Part shown: positions 19,695-28,371 of the stretch, piece by piece | Numbering within the stretch: the first letter of the stretch is position 1 | Layout: the number at the start of each line of letters is the position of its first letter | Source of the DNA: Paludibacteraceae bacterium | GTDB lineage: Bacteria; Bacteroidota; Bacteroidia; Bacteroidales; Paludibacteraceae | Direction of reading: 5' to 3' | Assembly: GCA_017632345.1 (NCBI GenBank) | Contig: JAGBRL010000039.1 | Span: 1 to 42,093 of the forward strand | Length of the DNA: 42,093 bases | Position numbers and translations under genes: made by a program | The notes under the pieces: model-generated | Told to the model about the DNA's origin: nothing | What the model saw: only the letters and a program-made list of their open reading frames with translations | The model's database searches: none

Positions 19695-20213
19695 ATGGCT
19701 GGAGAAAACAATAAAGTAAAAGCTGTCAATGATTCTGAATTGAAGGACAGATTGGTTGCTATCAACCGTGTAACTAAGGTTACTAAAGGTGGACGTACAT
19801 TTACTTTCGCAGCTATAGTTGTTGTAGGTAATGAGAACGGCGTTGTCGGATACGGCTTGGGTAAGGCTGGCGAAGTGACTGCCGCTATCGCTAAGGGTGT
19901 TGAAGCGGCAAAGAAGAACTTGGTGAAGGTTCCTGTCTTGAAGGGCACTATCCCTCACGAACAGGCTGCTAAGTTTGGCGGCGCTGAGGTGTTGCTGAAG
20001 CCTGCTTCTCACGGTACTGGTGTTAAGGCCGGTGGTGCGATGCGTGCGGTGTTGGAAAGTGTTGGTGTGACTGACGTCTTGGCTAAGTCTAAAGGCTCTT
20101 CTAACCCTCACAACCTTGTTAAGGCTACAATTGCGGCGTTGGCAGAGATGAGAGACGCTTACACAGTGGCTCAGAACCGCGGCGTTTCAATGGAGAAAGT
20201 GTTTAAAGGTTAA
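19695..20213 (+). CDS. rpsE: 30S ribosomal protein S5
   Basis: The product has 172 residues. The double-stranded RNA-binding fold is followed by [20 protein letters not shown] and [21 protein letters not shown]5 lines the mRNA entry channel and influences accuracy. Confidence 0.97.
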   Translation: MAGENNKVKAVNDSELKDRLVAINRVTKVTKGGRTFTFAAIVVVGNENGVVGYGLGKAGEVTAAIAKGVEAAKKNLVKVPVLKGTIPHEQAAKFGGAEVLLKPASHGTGVKAGGAMRAVLESVGVTDVLAKSKGSSNPHNLVKATIAALAEMRDAYTVAQNRGVSMEKVFKG

Positions 20214-20229
20214 TAATTCTTAGGATAAT

Positions 20230-20406
20230 ATGGCTAAAATTAAGATTAAACAAGTAAGAAGCAAAATCGGATGCCCTAAAAATCAGAAGCTGACTTTGGC
20301 GGCGTTGGGTTTGAAGAAGATTAACTCTGTTGTTGAACACGAAGCCAATCCTTCTATCTTAGGAATGGTTGAGGTTGTTAAACACTTGGTTGAGGTAGAA
20401 AAGTAA
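20230..20406 (+). CDS. rpmD: 50S ribosomal protein L30
   Basis: This short gene of 58 codons lies between rpsE and rplO. Its product begins MAKIKIKQVRSKIGCPKNQK and contains LGLKKINSVVEHEANPSILG, matching L30. The start follows rpsE by 16 bp, and rplO starts 31 bp after the stop. Confidence 0.96.
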   Translation: MAKIKIKQVRSKIGCPKNQKLTLAALGLKKINSVVEHEANPSILGMVEVVKHLVEVEK

Positions 20407-20437
20407 ATCTAAGTTTGATATTTAAAGAGTTTAAAAT

Positions 20438-20887
20438 ATGGATTTGAGTAGTTTAAAGCCTGCAGCTGGGTCTGTAAAAACTAGAAAGAGAATCGGACGT
20501 GGTCCGGGATCTGGTTTGGGCGGCACTTCTACAAGAGGTCACAAAGGGGCTAAGTCTCGTTCTGGTTATTCTCGCAAAATCGGTTTCGAGGGTGGTCAGA
20601 TGCCTTTGCAGCGCCGTTTGCCTAAGTTTGGCTTCAAGAACATAAACAGAGTGGAGTTCAAGGCTGTTAATATTTGCGACCTTCAGAAATTGGCGGAAAC
20701 TGCCAATGTTTCTGAAATCGACGTGAAGGTGTTGAGCGAAGCTGGTCTTGTTTCGGCTAAGGATCGCATCAAGATTCTTGGCGATGGAAATTTGTCGGCT
20801 AAGCTTACTGTCTCGGCTCACGCTTTTTCTAAGTCAGCGGTAAAGGCTATTGAAGCTGTAGGTGGAAACGTTGTAATAGTGAAATAA
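20438..20887 (+). CDS. rplO: 50S ribosomal protein L15
   Basis: The product has 149 residues. It has the long basic N-terminal arm with RKRIGRGPGSGLGGTSTRGH and GFEGGQMPLQRRLPKFGFKN. L15 is a late assembly protein of the 50S subunit. secY follows after 2 bp. Confidence 0.97.
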   Translation: MDLSSLKPAAGSVKTRKRIGRGPGSGLGGTSTRGHKGAKSRSGYSRKIGFEGGQMPLQRRLPKFGFKNINRVEFKAVNICDLQKLAETANVSEIDVKVLSEAGLVSAKDRIKILGDGNLSAKLTVSAHAFSKSAVKAIEAVGGNVVIVK

Positions 20888-20889
20888 AG

Positions 20890-22218
20890 ATGAAAAAAGT
20901 AATTGAAACAATAAAAAACATCTGCAAGATTGAGGATTTGAGAAATCGAATTCTTATAACGCTTCTGTTTGTTTTGATTTATCGTTTCGGTTCATTCATA
21001 GTTCTCCCGGGTGTTAATCCGGGGGAATTTGATGCACTTGACAAACAGGTGGAAGGCGGGCTGATGTCTCTTTTGAACATGTTCTCTGGGGGGGCGTTCT
21101 CTAACGCGTCTATCTTTGCGTTGGGAATCATGCCTTATATCTCGGCTTCAATTGTGATTCAATTGCTTTCTATTGCTGTGCCTTCGTTCCAGAAGATGCA
21201 GAAAGAGGGTGAGAGCGGACGCAGAAAAATCACGCAGTACACTCGTTATTTGACTGTTTTAATTTTGTTGGTTCAGGGTCCTGCTTATCTGAAGAACTTG
21301 ACAGTTCAGATGCCTGGTGTGCCTAGCGACTTCTGGTTCTATTTATCTTCAACCATAATCTTGTGCGCGGGCAGTATGTTCGTGATGTGGTTGGGTGAGC
21401 GTATAACTGACAAAGGTATTGGCAATGGTATATCATTCATTATCTTGATTGGTATCATCGCCCGTTTCCCTGAAGCGGTGGCTCAGGAGTTCGTGGAACA
21501 GGTGGAAAACAAAGGCGGTGGTCTTGTCATGTTCATCCTTGAAATGGCGTTGTTCATCGTTGTTATCGGCGGAGCTATTATGCTTGTGCAGGGCGTTCGC
21601 CGCATTCCGGTGCAGTATGCTAAGCAGCTTGCCGGTTCGAAGCAGCAGGTTGGCGGTGTGCGTCAGTACATCCCGCTGAAGGTTAACGCTGCCGGAGTTA
21701 TGCCAATCATCTTCGCTCAGGCGCTGATGTTTATTCCTTTGGCTGTTATTCCGATGGTGACAGAACCTGATCCGGACGCATTTTATTTGGACACTTGGAG
21801 TTTCGGCTACAATCTTATATTTGCGGTGCTTATTATTGCGTTCACGTATTTTTACACTGCGATTACAATTCAGCCGAACCAGATGGCGGATGACATGAAG
21901 CGTAACGGCGGTTTCATTCCGGGTGTAAAGCCAGGTTCTGAAACAGCAGAGTATATAGACACTGTGTTGTCTCGCATCACATTGCCGGGATCTTTCTTTT
22001 TGGTTCTTATTGCGGTTATGCCTGCAATTGTCAAAGGGAATATTGTTCAAGCGGACCAGTTCGCGCTGTTCTTCGGAGGTACTTCATTGCTGATTTTGGT
22101 AGGTGTTGTTCTTGACACTTTGCAGCAGGTTGAAAGTCACCTTATGATGCATCACTACGATGGATTGATGGAATCTGGCAGGATTCAGGGACGTAACCCA
22201 GGTATGTCAGCATATTAA
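20890..22218 (+). CDS. secY: preprotein translocase channel subunit SecY
   Basis: The 442-residue, ten-helix membrane protein forms the protein-conducting channel with SecE and SecG. The first helix follows RNRILITLLFVLIYRFGSFI. The plug region and GGAFSNASIFALGIMPYISA are present, as are the cytoplasmic loops with RRIPVQYAKQ and NPGMSAY near the C-terminus. Its place between rplO and map is conserved. Confidence 0.98.
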   Translation: MKKVIETIKNICKIEDLRNRILITLLFVLIYRFGSFIVLPGVNPGEFDALDKQVEGGLMSLLNMFSGGAFSNASIFALGIMPYISASIVIQLLSIAVPSFQKMQKEGESGRRKITQYTRYLTVLILLVQGPAYLKNLTVQMPGVPSDFWFYLSSTIILCAGSMFVMWLGERITDKGIGNGISFIILIGIIARFPEAVAQEFVEQVENKGGGLVMFILEMALFIVVIGGAIMLVQGVRRIPVQYAKQLAGSKQQVGGVRQYIPLKVNAAGVMPIIFAQALMFIPLAVIPMVTEPDPDAFYLDTWSFGYNLIFAVLIIAFTYFYTAITIQPNQMADDMKRNGGFIPGVKPGSETAEYIDTVLSRITLPGSFFLVLIAVMPAIVKGNIVQADQFALFFGGTSLLILVGVVLDTLQQVESHLMMHHYDGLMESGRIQGRNPGMSAY

Positions 22219-22230
22219 TTTTTTGAAGAG

Positions 22231-23013
22231 ATGATATATCTGAAGACTGACGAAGAGATTGAGTTGATGCGAATCAGCAACCAGATTGTGGCGAAGACAT
22301 TGGCTGAAGTTTGCAAGAACATCAGGCCCGGTGTCACTACGCTGCAATTGGATGCGATAGCCGAGACTTTTATAAGAGACAACGGGGCTACTCCCACTTT
22401 CTTGGGCTATAACGGATTCCCTAACACGTTGTGCGTCTCTGTTAACGACGTGGTTGTTCACGGGATTCCCTCGAATTACGCCTTGAAAGAGGGTGATGTG
22501 GTCTCGGTTGACTGCGGAGCGGAGGTTAACGGTTTTCACGGAGACTCTTGCTACACATTCTGCGTGGGCGAGGTTTCGGAAGAGGTTAAGGCTTTGCTGC
22601 GGACAACAAAGGAGTCTTTATATAAAGGTATAGAAAAGGCTGTTGACGGAATGCGTTTGGGCGACGTGAGTTTCGCAATTCAGTCTCATTGTGAGGAGAG
22701 AGGCTATTCTGTAGTGAGGGAAATGGTTGGTCATGGAATTGGCCGTGCTATGCACGAAGAGCCAGAGGTTCCTAATTACGGAAGAAGAGGCAACGGGCTG
22801 AAACTGAAGTCGGGTATGGTCATTGCGATTGAACCGATGATAAATATGGGCAAGCGCAACATACGTATAGACAGGGACGGCTGGACGGCCAGAACTGTGG
22901 ACGGGATGCCGGCGGCTCATTTTGAACATACTGTGGCGATCAGAAAAGGTCAGGCGGATATCTTGTCTTCTTTTGAGTATATAGAACAAATATTAGGAAT
23001 TAACGCAATTTAA
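22231..23013 (+). CDS. map: methionine aminopeptidase, type I
   Basis: The 260-residue enzyme removes the initiator Met. The five metal ligands are visible: two Asp in [20 protein letters not shown], a His in [14 protein letters not shown], a Glu in AIEPMIN and a Glu in HFEHTVAI. There is no N-terminal zinc-finger extension. The gene sits 12 bp after secY and 8 bp before infA. Confidence 0.97.
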   Translation: MIYLKTDEEIELMRISNQIVAKTLAEVCKNIRPGVTTLQLDAIAETFIRDNGATPTFLGYNGFPNTLCVSVNDVVVHGIPSNYALKEGDVVSVDCGAEVNGFHGDSCYTFCVGEVSEEVKALLRTTKESLYKGIEKAVDGMRLGDVSFAIQSHCEERGYSVVREMVGHGIGRAMHEEPEVPNYGRRGNGLKLKSGMVIAIEPMINMGKRNIRIDRDGWTARTVDGMPAAHFEHTVAIRKGQADILSSFEYIEQILGINAI

Positions 23014-23021
23014 GAGCGACT

Positions 23022-23240
23022 ATGGCCAAACAAGCAGCTATCGAACAGGATGGTACAATAGTAGAGGCATTGTCAAATGCAATGTTTCGAGTTGAGTTAG
23101 AAAATGGTCATGAGATTACTGCCCATATCTCTGGCAAGATGAGAATGCACTACATCAAGATTTTGCCGGGCGACAAAGTGAGGGTGGAAATGTCTCCTTA
23201 TGACCTAACAAAAGGACGAATTGCTTTTAGATACAAATAA
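23022..23240 (+). CDS. infA: translation initiation factor IF-1
   Basis: The product has 72 residues with an S1/OB fold ([34 protein letters not shown]). IF-1 blocks the A site during initiation. rpmJ follows after 12 bp. Confidence 0.98.
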   Translation: MAKQAAIEQDGTIVEALSNAMFRVELENGHEITAHISGKMRMHYIKILPGDKVRVEMSPYDLTKGRIAFRYK

Positions 23241-23252
23241 TTTTTACAGAAT

Positions 23253-23369
23253 ATGAAAGTAAGAGCATCATTGAAAAAACGTACTCCCGATTGCAAAATC
23301 GTGAGAAGAAAAGGACGTTTATATGTTATTAACAAAAAAAATCCTAAGTATAAACAGCGTCAAGGATAA
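23253..23369 (+). CDS. rpmJ: 50S ribosomal protein L36, zinc-free form
   Basis: This gene has 38 codons. The product begins [20 protein letters not shown] and ends NPKYKQRQG. Only one Cys remains and the zinc-binding CxxC and final Cys/His positions are replaced, so it is the zinc-independent form. L36 binds 23S rRNA at the base of the L7/L12 stalk. Its place between infA and rpsM confirms the call. Confidence 0.96.
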   Translation: MKVRASLKKRTPDCKIVRRKGRLYVINKKNPKYKQRQG

Positions 23370-23400
23370 TTTTTTTATTATTTTTGCAAAAAATTAGTTT

Positions 23401-23781
23401 ATGGCTATAAGAATAGTTGGTGTAGATTTGCCGCAAAACAAGAGAGGCGAAATTGGTTTGACTTATATCTACGGCATAGGACGTAGCAGTGCAAACAAGA
23501 TTTTGGCAGAAGCTGGTGTCGATAAGGACATCAAAGTAAAGGACTGGACTGACGACCAGGCAGCGAAGATTCGTGAAGTGATCGGTGCGTCTTACAAGGT
23601 GGAGGGTGACCTTCGCTCTGAAGTTCAGTTGAACATCAAGCGTTTGATGGATATCGGTTGTTACCGTGGTATCCGTCATCGTATAGGTTTGCCTTTGCGT
23701 GGACAGAGCACAAAGAACAACGCTCGTACTCGTAAGGGTAAGAAGAAAACTGTTGCTAACAAGAAGAAGGCAACTAAGTAA
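23401..23781 (+). CDS. rpsM: 30S ribosomal protein S13
   Basis: The product has 126 residues. It starts [20 protein letters not shown] and has [21 protein letters not shown]13 forms a bridge to L5 and contacts the P-site tRNA with its Lys-rich tail. A TATTTTTG sequence lies upstream at 23379-23386 but has no -33 partner, so an internal promoter is only possible. Confidence 0.97.
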   Translation: MAIRIVGVDLPQNKRGEIGLTYIYGIGRSSANKILAEAGVDKDIKVKDWTDDQAAKIREVIGASYKVEGDLRSEVQLNIKRLMDIGCYRGIRHRIGLPLRGQSTKNNARTRKGKKKTVANKKKATK

Positions 23782-23817
23782 TACTTAGCGAATTAATAGC
23801 TATTTAATAATAAAAGT

Positions 23818-24207
23818 ATGGCAAAAAAAGCAGTAGCAACCAAAAAAAGAGTAGTAAAAGTTGACGCAAACGGACAACTGCATGTACACTCATCTTTTAA
23901 CAACATTATCGTTGCTTTGACAAACGCGGAAGGGCAGGTTATCTCTTGGTCTTCAGCAGGTAAAATGGGTTTCAGAGGTTCTAAGAAGAACACTCCTTAC
24001 GCAGCTCAGATGGCAGCTCAGGATTGCGCCAAAGTTGCGTTTGACCTTGGTTTGAGAAAGGTGAAGGCTTATGTGAAAGGTCCGGGAAATGGTCGTGAAT
24101 CGGCAATCCGTACTGTGCACGGCGCAGGTATCGAGGTTACTGAGATCATAGACGTGACACCACTACCACACAACGGTTGTCGACCACCTAAAAAACGTAG
24201 AGTTTAA
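23818..24207 (+). CDS. rpsK: 30S ribosomal protein S11
   Basis: The product has 129 residues with [13 protein letters not shown] segment [20 protein letters not shown] and [24 protein letters not shown] end ([17 protein letters not shown] seen). S11 lies on the 30S platform near the E site. A 117-bp gap without a gene follows before rpsD. Confidence 0.97.
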   Translation: MAKKAVATKKRVVKVDANGQLHVHSSFNNIIVALTNAEGQVISWSSAGKMGFRGSKKNTPYAAQMAAQDCAKVAFDLGLRKVKAYVKGPGNGRESAIRTVHGAGIEVTEIIDVTPLPHNGCRPPKKRRV

Positions 24208-24324
24208 TTATTTTACACTAATTGTTTCCGAATCTCGTGATTGTGATAGGATTGCATTTTAAACCTCTCTGCAATAGCGGCTGCACAATTCAGGATTTGG
24301 AAGTTAATAACAAATTTAGAAACA

Positions 24325-24930
24325 ATGGCTAGATATATAGGTCCAAAAACGAGAATTGCGCGTAAATTTGGTGAAGCTATTTTCGGTCCTGACAAGAATT
24401 TGGCAAAGAGGAATTTCCCTCCAGGACAGCATGGTGTTAACAGAAGAAAGAAAACGTCTGAGTACGGTATTCAGCTGAACGAAAAGCAGAAGGCTAAATA
24501 TACTTACGGCGTTTTGGAAAGACAGTTCCGTAACTTGTTCGACAAGGCTTCTAGAACTAAGGGTATTACCGGTGAGGTTTTGCTTCAGTTGTTGGAAAGC
24601 CGTCTTGACAATGTGGTTTACCGTCTTGGTATCGCTCCGACTCGTGCGGCTGCGCGCCAGTTGGTGTCTCACAAGCACATCGTTGTTGACGGTTCTGTAG
24701 TGAACATTCCTTCATATTCTGTAAAACAAGGTCAAGTTATCGGTGTTCGCGAAAAATCAAAGTCTTTGGAAGTTATTGCAGATGCTTTGTCTGGATTCAA
24801 TCACAGCAAGTACGCATGGCTTGAATGGGACAACTCTTCTATGTCTGGAAAGTTCTTGCACACTCCAGAAAGAGCTGACATCCCAGAAAATATCAAAGAA
24901 CAATTGATCGTCGAATTATACTCTAAATAA
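24325..24930 (+). CDS. rpsD: 30S ribosomal protein S4
   Basis: The product has 201 residues and begins [20 protein letters not shown]. The N-terminus lacks the four-Cys zinc cluster, the usual C-minus form. The S4 RNA-binding domain ([20 protein letters not shown]) is intact. S4 nucleates assembly of the 5' domain of 16S rRNA and, in E. coli, represses the alpha operon. Confidence 0.97.
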   Translation: MARYIGPKTRIARKFGEAIFGPDKNLAKRNFPPGQHGVNRRKKTSEYGIQLNEKQKAKYTYGVLERQFRNLFDKASRTKGITGEVLLQLLESRLDNVVYRLGIAPTRAAARQLVSHKHIVVDGSVVNIPSYSVKQGQVIGVREKSKSLEVIADALSGFNHSKYAWLEWDNSSMSGKFLHTPERADIPENIKEQLIVELYSK

Positions 24931-24940
24931 TAATTGATCC

Positions 24941-25933
24941 ATGGCTATATTAGCATTTCAAAAACCCGATAAAGTTATAATGTTGGAAGCGGACAACTTT
25001 CAGGGAAAGTTCGAGTTCCGTCCGTTGGAGCCTGGTTATGGTATCACCGTTGGAAATGCGTTGAGACGTATCTTGCTTTCTTCTTTGGAAGGCTTCGCCA
25101 TCACTTCTATCAAGATTGATGGCGTGGATCACGAGTTTGACTGCATTCCCGGCGTTATCGAGGACGTAACCAATGTCATCCTCAACTTGAAACAGGTTCG
25201 TTTCAAACAGAAAGTTGAAGAAGTTGAAAACGAAAAGGTTACTATAATCGTTTCGGGAACGGAAGTGTTCAAGGCTGGGGATATTTCAAAGAGTTTAACT
25301 GGATTTGAGGTTCTTAACCCTGATTTCGTGATTTGCCGTCTGGATTCTGAAGCAAGCTTTCAGATTGAACTGACTATCGGTAAGGGACGCGGTTATGTTC
25401 CAGCTGACGAAAACAAGATTCCTGGTTCTGAAATTGGAGTTATCGCTATTGACTCTATTTTCACTCCTATCAGGAACGTTAAGTACGCTGTTGAAAACTA
25501 TCGTGTGGAACAGAAGACTGACTATGAAAAGTTGGTTCTTGAAATTCAGACCGATGGTTCTATTCATCCGAAGGACGCTCTGAAAGAGGCTGCAAAGATT
25601 CTTATTCATCACTTTATGCTGTTCTCTGACGAAAAGATTACGTTGGATTCTAGCGATGGCGATGGTAATGAAGAATTTGACGAAGAAGTGCTTCACATGC
25701 GTCAGTTGCTCAAGACTAAGCTTGTCGATATGGACTTGTCTGTACGTGCGCTTAACTGCTTGAAGGCTGCTGATGTTGAAACGCTTGGCGAACTTGTTGT
25801 CTTCAACAAGAACGACCTTCTCAAGTTCAGAAATTTCGGTAAGAAGTCTTTGACCGAATTAGACCAATTGTTAGATAATCTTAGCCTCTCTTTCGGCATG
25901 GATATCTCAAAATATAAATTAGATAAAGAGTAA
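24941..25933 (+). CDS. rpoA: RNA polymerase alpha subunit
   Basis: The 330-residue subunit dimerises to start polymerase assembly. The N-terminal domain has [20 protein letters not shown]. The C-terminal domain (from about residue 255) has [24 protein letters not shown] helices and [15 protein letters not shown], which contact DNA and activators. The length and both domains are normal. Confidence 0.98.
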   Translation: MAILAFQKPDKVIMLEADNFQGKFEFRPLEPGYGITVGNALRRILLSSLEGFAITSIKIDGVDHEFDCIPGVIEDVTNVILNLKQVRFKQKVEEVENEKVTIIVSGTEVFKAGDISKSLTGFEVLNPDFVICRLDSEASFQIELTIGKGRGYVPADENKIPGSEIGVIAIDSIFTPIRNVKYAVENYRVEQKTDYEKLVLEIQTDGSIHPKDALKEAAKILIHHFMLFSDEKITLDSSDGDGNEEFDEEVLHMRQLLKTKLVDMDLSVRALNCLKAADVETLGELVVFNKNDLLKFRNFGKKSLTELDQLLDNLSLSFGMDISKYKLDKE

Positions 25934-25938
25934 TAACA

Positions 25939-26415
25939 ATGAGACATAATAAGAAATTCAACCATTTGGGAAGAAAGGCTGAGCACAGAAAAGCTCTCCT
26001 TTCTAATATGGCTTGTTCTTTGATTCAACATAAAAGAATCAACACTACTACAGCTAAGGCTAAGGAGTTGAGAAAGTACGTTGAGCCTTTGTTGACTAGG
26101 GCTAAGGACGACTCTACTCACTCTCGTAGAGTTGTGTTCTCTTATCTTCAGAACAAGGAAGCTGTTAAGGAATTGTTTGGCGAAATTTCACAGAAGATCG
26201 CTGACCGTCCAGGAGGATACACTCGTATCATCAAGACTGGCGTTCGTTTGGGTGACTCTGCTGAAATGTGCTTCATCGAACTTGTTGACTTTAACGAGGC
26301 TATGCTTAAGGACGCTCCTAAGAAGGCTGCTAAGACTCGCCGTTCTAGAAAGAAGGCGGCTGACGCTCCTGCTGAGGTTGCTGAAGAAGCTGCAGAAACT
26401 CCTGCTGCTGAGTAA
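25939..26415 (+). CDS. rplQ: 50S ribosomal protein L17 with Ala/Lys-rich tail
   Basis: The product has 158 residues. The core begins [20 protein letters not shown] and ends near residue 120. A tail of about 35 residues follows, rich in Ala, Lys, Arg and Glu, longer than in E. coli and common in Bacteroidota. L17 lies at the tunnel exit region. It is the last gene of the superoperon. Confidence 0.97.
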   Translation: MRHNKKFNHLGRKAEHRKALLSNMACSLIQHKRINTTTAKAKELRKYVEPLLTRAKDDSTHSRRVVFSYLQNKEAVKELFGEISQKIADRPGGYTRIIKTGVRLGDSAEMCFIELVDFNEAMLKDAPKKAAKTRRSRKKAADAPAEVAEEAAETPAAE

Positions 26416-26434
26416 TAAGTTATACAGCATATCT

Positions 26435-26468
26435 AAAAAGGCTATCCGAATTCGGGTAGCCTTTTTTT
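26435..26468 (+). terminator. terminator of the ribosomal superoperon
   Basis: The sequence GGCTATCCGAATTCGGGTAG continues CC and forms an 11-bp stem with one G-T pair, flanked by five As before and seven Ts after. It lies 20 bp after rplQ and ends the 18-kb operon. Confidence 0.9.
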
Positions 26469-26543
26469 GTGGGGATGGTGATAGATTCCTAATTTTGTCG
26501 CAGTTTTTTCATTTAAAAGTTCAGGCCATCCGCCTTGCATTCT

Positions 26544-26566
26544 CTCTGCCTGGAAGGCAGCACAAA
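26544..26566 (-). repeat. short dispersed hairpin motif, copy C
   Basis: On the minus strand it reads TTTGTGCTGCCTTCCAGGCA followed by GAG. The stem CTGCC/GGCAG is kept while the loop differs from copies A and B. Confidence 0.55.
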
Positions 26567-26621
26567 GCGTAGCGGCGGTAACCTTTGGCGAAGTCTTGGG
26601 TGAAGGATGATATAGCGAAAA

Positions 26622-26644
26622 CCAGCCTGGAAGGCAGTACCAAA
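26622..26644 (-). repeat. short dispersed hairpin motif, copy D
   Basis: On the minus strand it reads TTTGGTACTGCCTTCCAGGC followed by TGG. One base of the stem differs from copy C (GGCTG in place of GGCAG). Confidence 0.5.
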
Positions 26645-26868
26645 GTTCATTGTTGTATTACGTCTTAAGAAAATTTTGAAAGAACCATGTAAATTTGTTG
26701 GAAGTATGGTGCAGATTCGTTGTTTGACACGTGGATTGGAGGATTGAAAGGGTGTGAAATTTTATCTTCTGAAAGTTTTTCAAATAATAAGCCTTATTAT
26801 AAGCTGTCCGATAAAAAGACTATCATCTCCATTGTTATTTGATGTTTTTTACAGAAGTGAAGATAGCC

Positions 26869-26910
26869 AATTAGGGCTGACATTTCTTATGTGAGATGCC
26901 AGCCCTAATT
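26869..26910. other. stem-loop downstream of the CRISPR array
   Basis: AATTAGGGCTG (26869-26879) and CAGCCCTAATT (26900-26910) are perfect inverted repeats, extended by CAT/ATG after one mismatch. The position, 80 bp beyond the leader-distal repeat, suits an end for the pre-crRNA. There is no T-tract on the minus strand, so termination is uncertain. Confidence 0.5.
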
Positions 26911-26989
26911 GTTTGTTCACGAAAAAGTTTTACCGAACAGTAGTGTTTAAAATGCTTTCAGTCTGCAGTGTGCATAAGTTCGACAAACG

Positions 26990-27796
26990 ATCTACAATAG
27001 TAGAAATTTAAAAATCCGTTCAGCCATGTTCAGCGTGTGCCCGTCTCTTACTCTATCTACAATAGTAGAAATTTAAAAATCTGTTCAGCCGACAAAATTG
27101 CTCGCTAATGGAATCCTCATCTACAATAGTAGAAATTTAAAAATCTGTTCAGCCTCGTAAAGATGAGAATGGAAAATTTACAAATCTACAATAGTAGAAA
27201 TTTAAAAATCTGTTCAGCCGTTCCGCACCTTCTGGGATAGCCCCTGATCTACAATAGTAGAAATTTAAAAATCTGTTCAGCCTCAGTACATTCAGATATG
27301 CCTCGCCATCATCTACAATAGTAGAAATTTAAAAATCTGTTCAGCCTTCAGGAAATGTTGAACGAAAAGAAAACATCTACAATAGTAGAAATTTAAAAAT
27401 CTGTTCAGCCATGCTATCTATTGTAGTCCGAAATGCAATCTACAATAGTAGAAATTTAAAAATCTGTTCAGCCGAGATAGTCAGAGAGAGAACGAGCACC
27501 GATCTACAATAGTAGAAATTTAAAAATCTGTTCAGCCTTTGTTTAAAATGAACGTTTCAAGATTATCTACAATAGTAGAAATTTAAAAATCTGTTCAGCC
27601 AACGGGACTTCTGAACAACGGGACTATTATCTACAATAGTAGAAATTTAAAAATCTGTTCAGCCAATGTAAAAATGAAAGGCCCGTCCGCCATCATATCT
27701 ACAATAGTAGAAATTTAAAAATCTGTTCAGCCTCTCCGTATTCGCCTTTTATGAGATATTATCTACAATAGTAGAAATTTAAAAATCTGTTCAGCC
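26990..27796 (-). CRISPR. type V-A CRISPR array, 13 repeats and 12 spacers
   Basis: Thirteen 36-bp repeats start at 26990, 27055, 27119, 27184, 27247, 27311, 27375, 27438, 27502, 27565, 27629, 27697 and 27761. The 12 spacers between them are 27-32 bp, mostly 27-29. Read on the minus strand, each repeat begins GGCTGAACAG and ends AAATTTCTACTATTGTAGAT, the Cas12a crRNA handle with a CTAC/GTAG stem. Twelve repeats are identical. The leftmost differs by one base (27017), as expected for the leader-distal end. Minus-strand transcription also agrees with the promoter at 27820-27850 and with the cas12a orientation. All spacers differ, and I see no match to them elsewhere in the window. Confidence 0.98.
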
Positions 27797-27819
27797 TCTA
27801 TAGGCGTGAAAAGATGTTG

Positions 27820-27850
27820 CAAATGTAGCCTTTTTGCGTTAAAAATCAAA
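27820..27850 (-). promoter_or_regulatory. leader promoter of the CRISPR array
   Basis: On the minus strand TTTG (27850-27847) and TACATTTG (27827-27820) match both Bacteroidota promoter elements with a 19-bp spacer. Transcription would start near 27815, about 20 nt before the first repeat. Confidence 0.75.
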
Positions 27851-27981
27851 TGATTAGCAAGATTTATTTTAACTGAAAGGAAAAAGATATTTTACCCACC
27901 AGAAAATAGCAATAAAGACAATGGTTTGATTATCAGTATTTTGTTGTTAATCAAAAATTTGTGAGGACTTGTATTTGCAAC

Positions 27982-28370
27982 TCAGAAATAAACAATATCA
28001 GTATCCCTATGGATAGCGTTGCCATATTTCTTTAATTTCACAGCGGATACGTCAAAAATAATAACGCTGTCTGCTCCGCTGAAATCTTTTGCAAATTGAT
28101 CAATTTTGCGTTCTGTGAGCAATTTTTCATCAGCCCGATATATGTCTATTTTACCTGTCAATCCATATTTGGAAGAGTAAATAGGCAGGGCTCTTTTCTA
28201 TTGCTGTATTTCTTTGAGTCAACCGCTTCGTGTGCCACTCTTCCATTAGTTTGCGGTGAGGCGTGATACAATCCTTCGTCCGTCTCCATATACACATTGT
28301 GCAGATATATGGAGTACGGACAAAAGATGTAGTTATTAAGAGTTGATATTGAGATATAGTTATATGCATC
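27982..28370 (-). pseudogene. cas4: cas4 relic: N-terminal half, frameshifted and truncated
   Basis: Right after the cas12a stop, one minus-strand frame reads YISISTLNNYIFCPYSIYLH and then HASPQTNGRVAHEAVDSKKY, typical of the N-terminus of type V-A Cas4. The first cluster Cys (FCPYS) and the His of the nuclease motif are included. At about 28195 the homology changes frame and continues LPIYSSKYGLTGKIDIYRAD and LLTERK, carrying the Asp and Glu-x-Lys of the RecB-like nuclease. Then Cas4 similarity stops. The frame runs 40 more residues of unrecognised sequence (ending HRDTDIVYF) to a stop at 27982. The Cas4 C-terminus, with the other cluster cysteines, is absent. No ATG lies in the conserved frame. 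Cas4 normally trims prespacers for Cas1-Cas2, so this gene should be dead. Confidence 0.85.
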
Positions 28371-28371
28371 C

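Larger units (their letters stand above)
26469..26989. other. gene-free region between rplQ and the CRISPR array
   Basis: I see no gene here. The stretch holds two short hairpin motifs (26544-26566 and 26622-26644), an AT palindrome at about 26784-26800, and a strong stem-loop at 26869-26910. It is the outer flank of the CRISPR locus. Confidence 0.65.

Noticed and set aside
24208..24324. Small gene or RNA in the gap between rpsK and rpsD
   Set aside because: I see no open frame with a plausible start, and no strong stem-loop or promoter match.
26990..27796. Plus-strand transcription of the array
   Set aside because: The handle would be at the wrong end, the variant repeat would be leader-proximal, and the only good promoter is on the minus strand.
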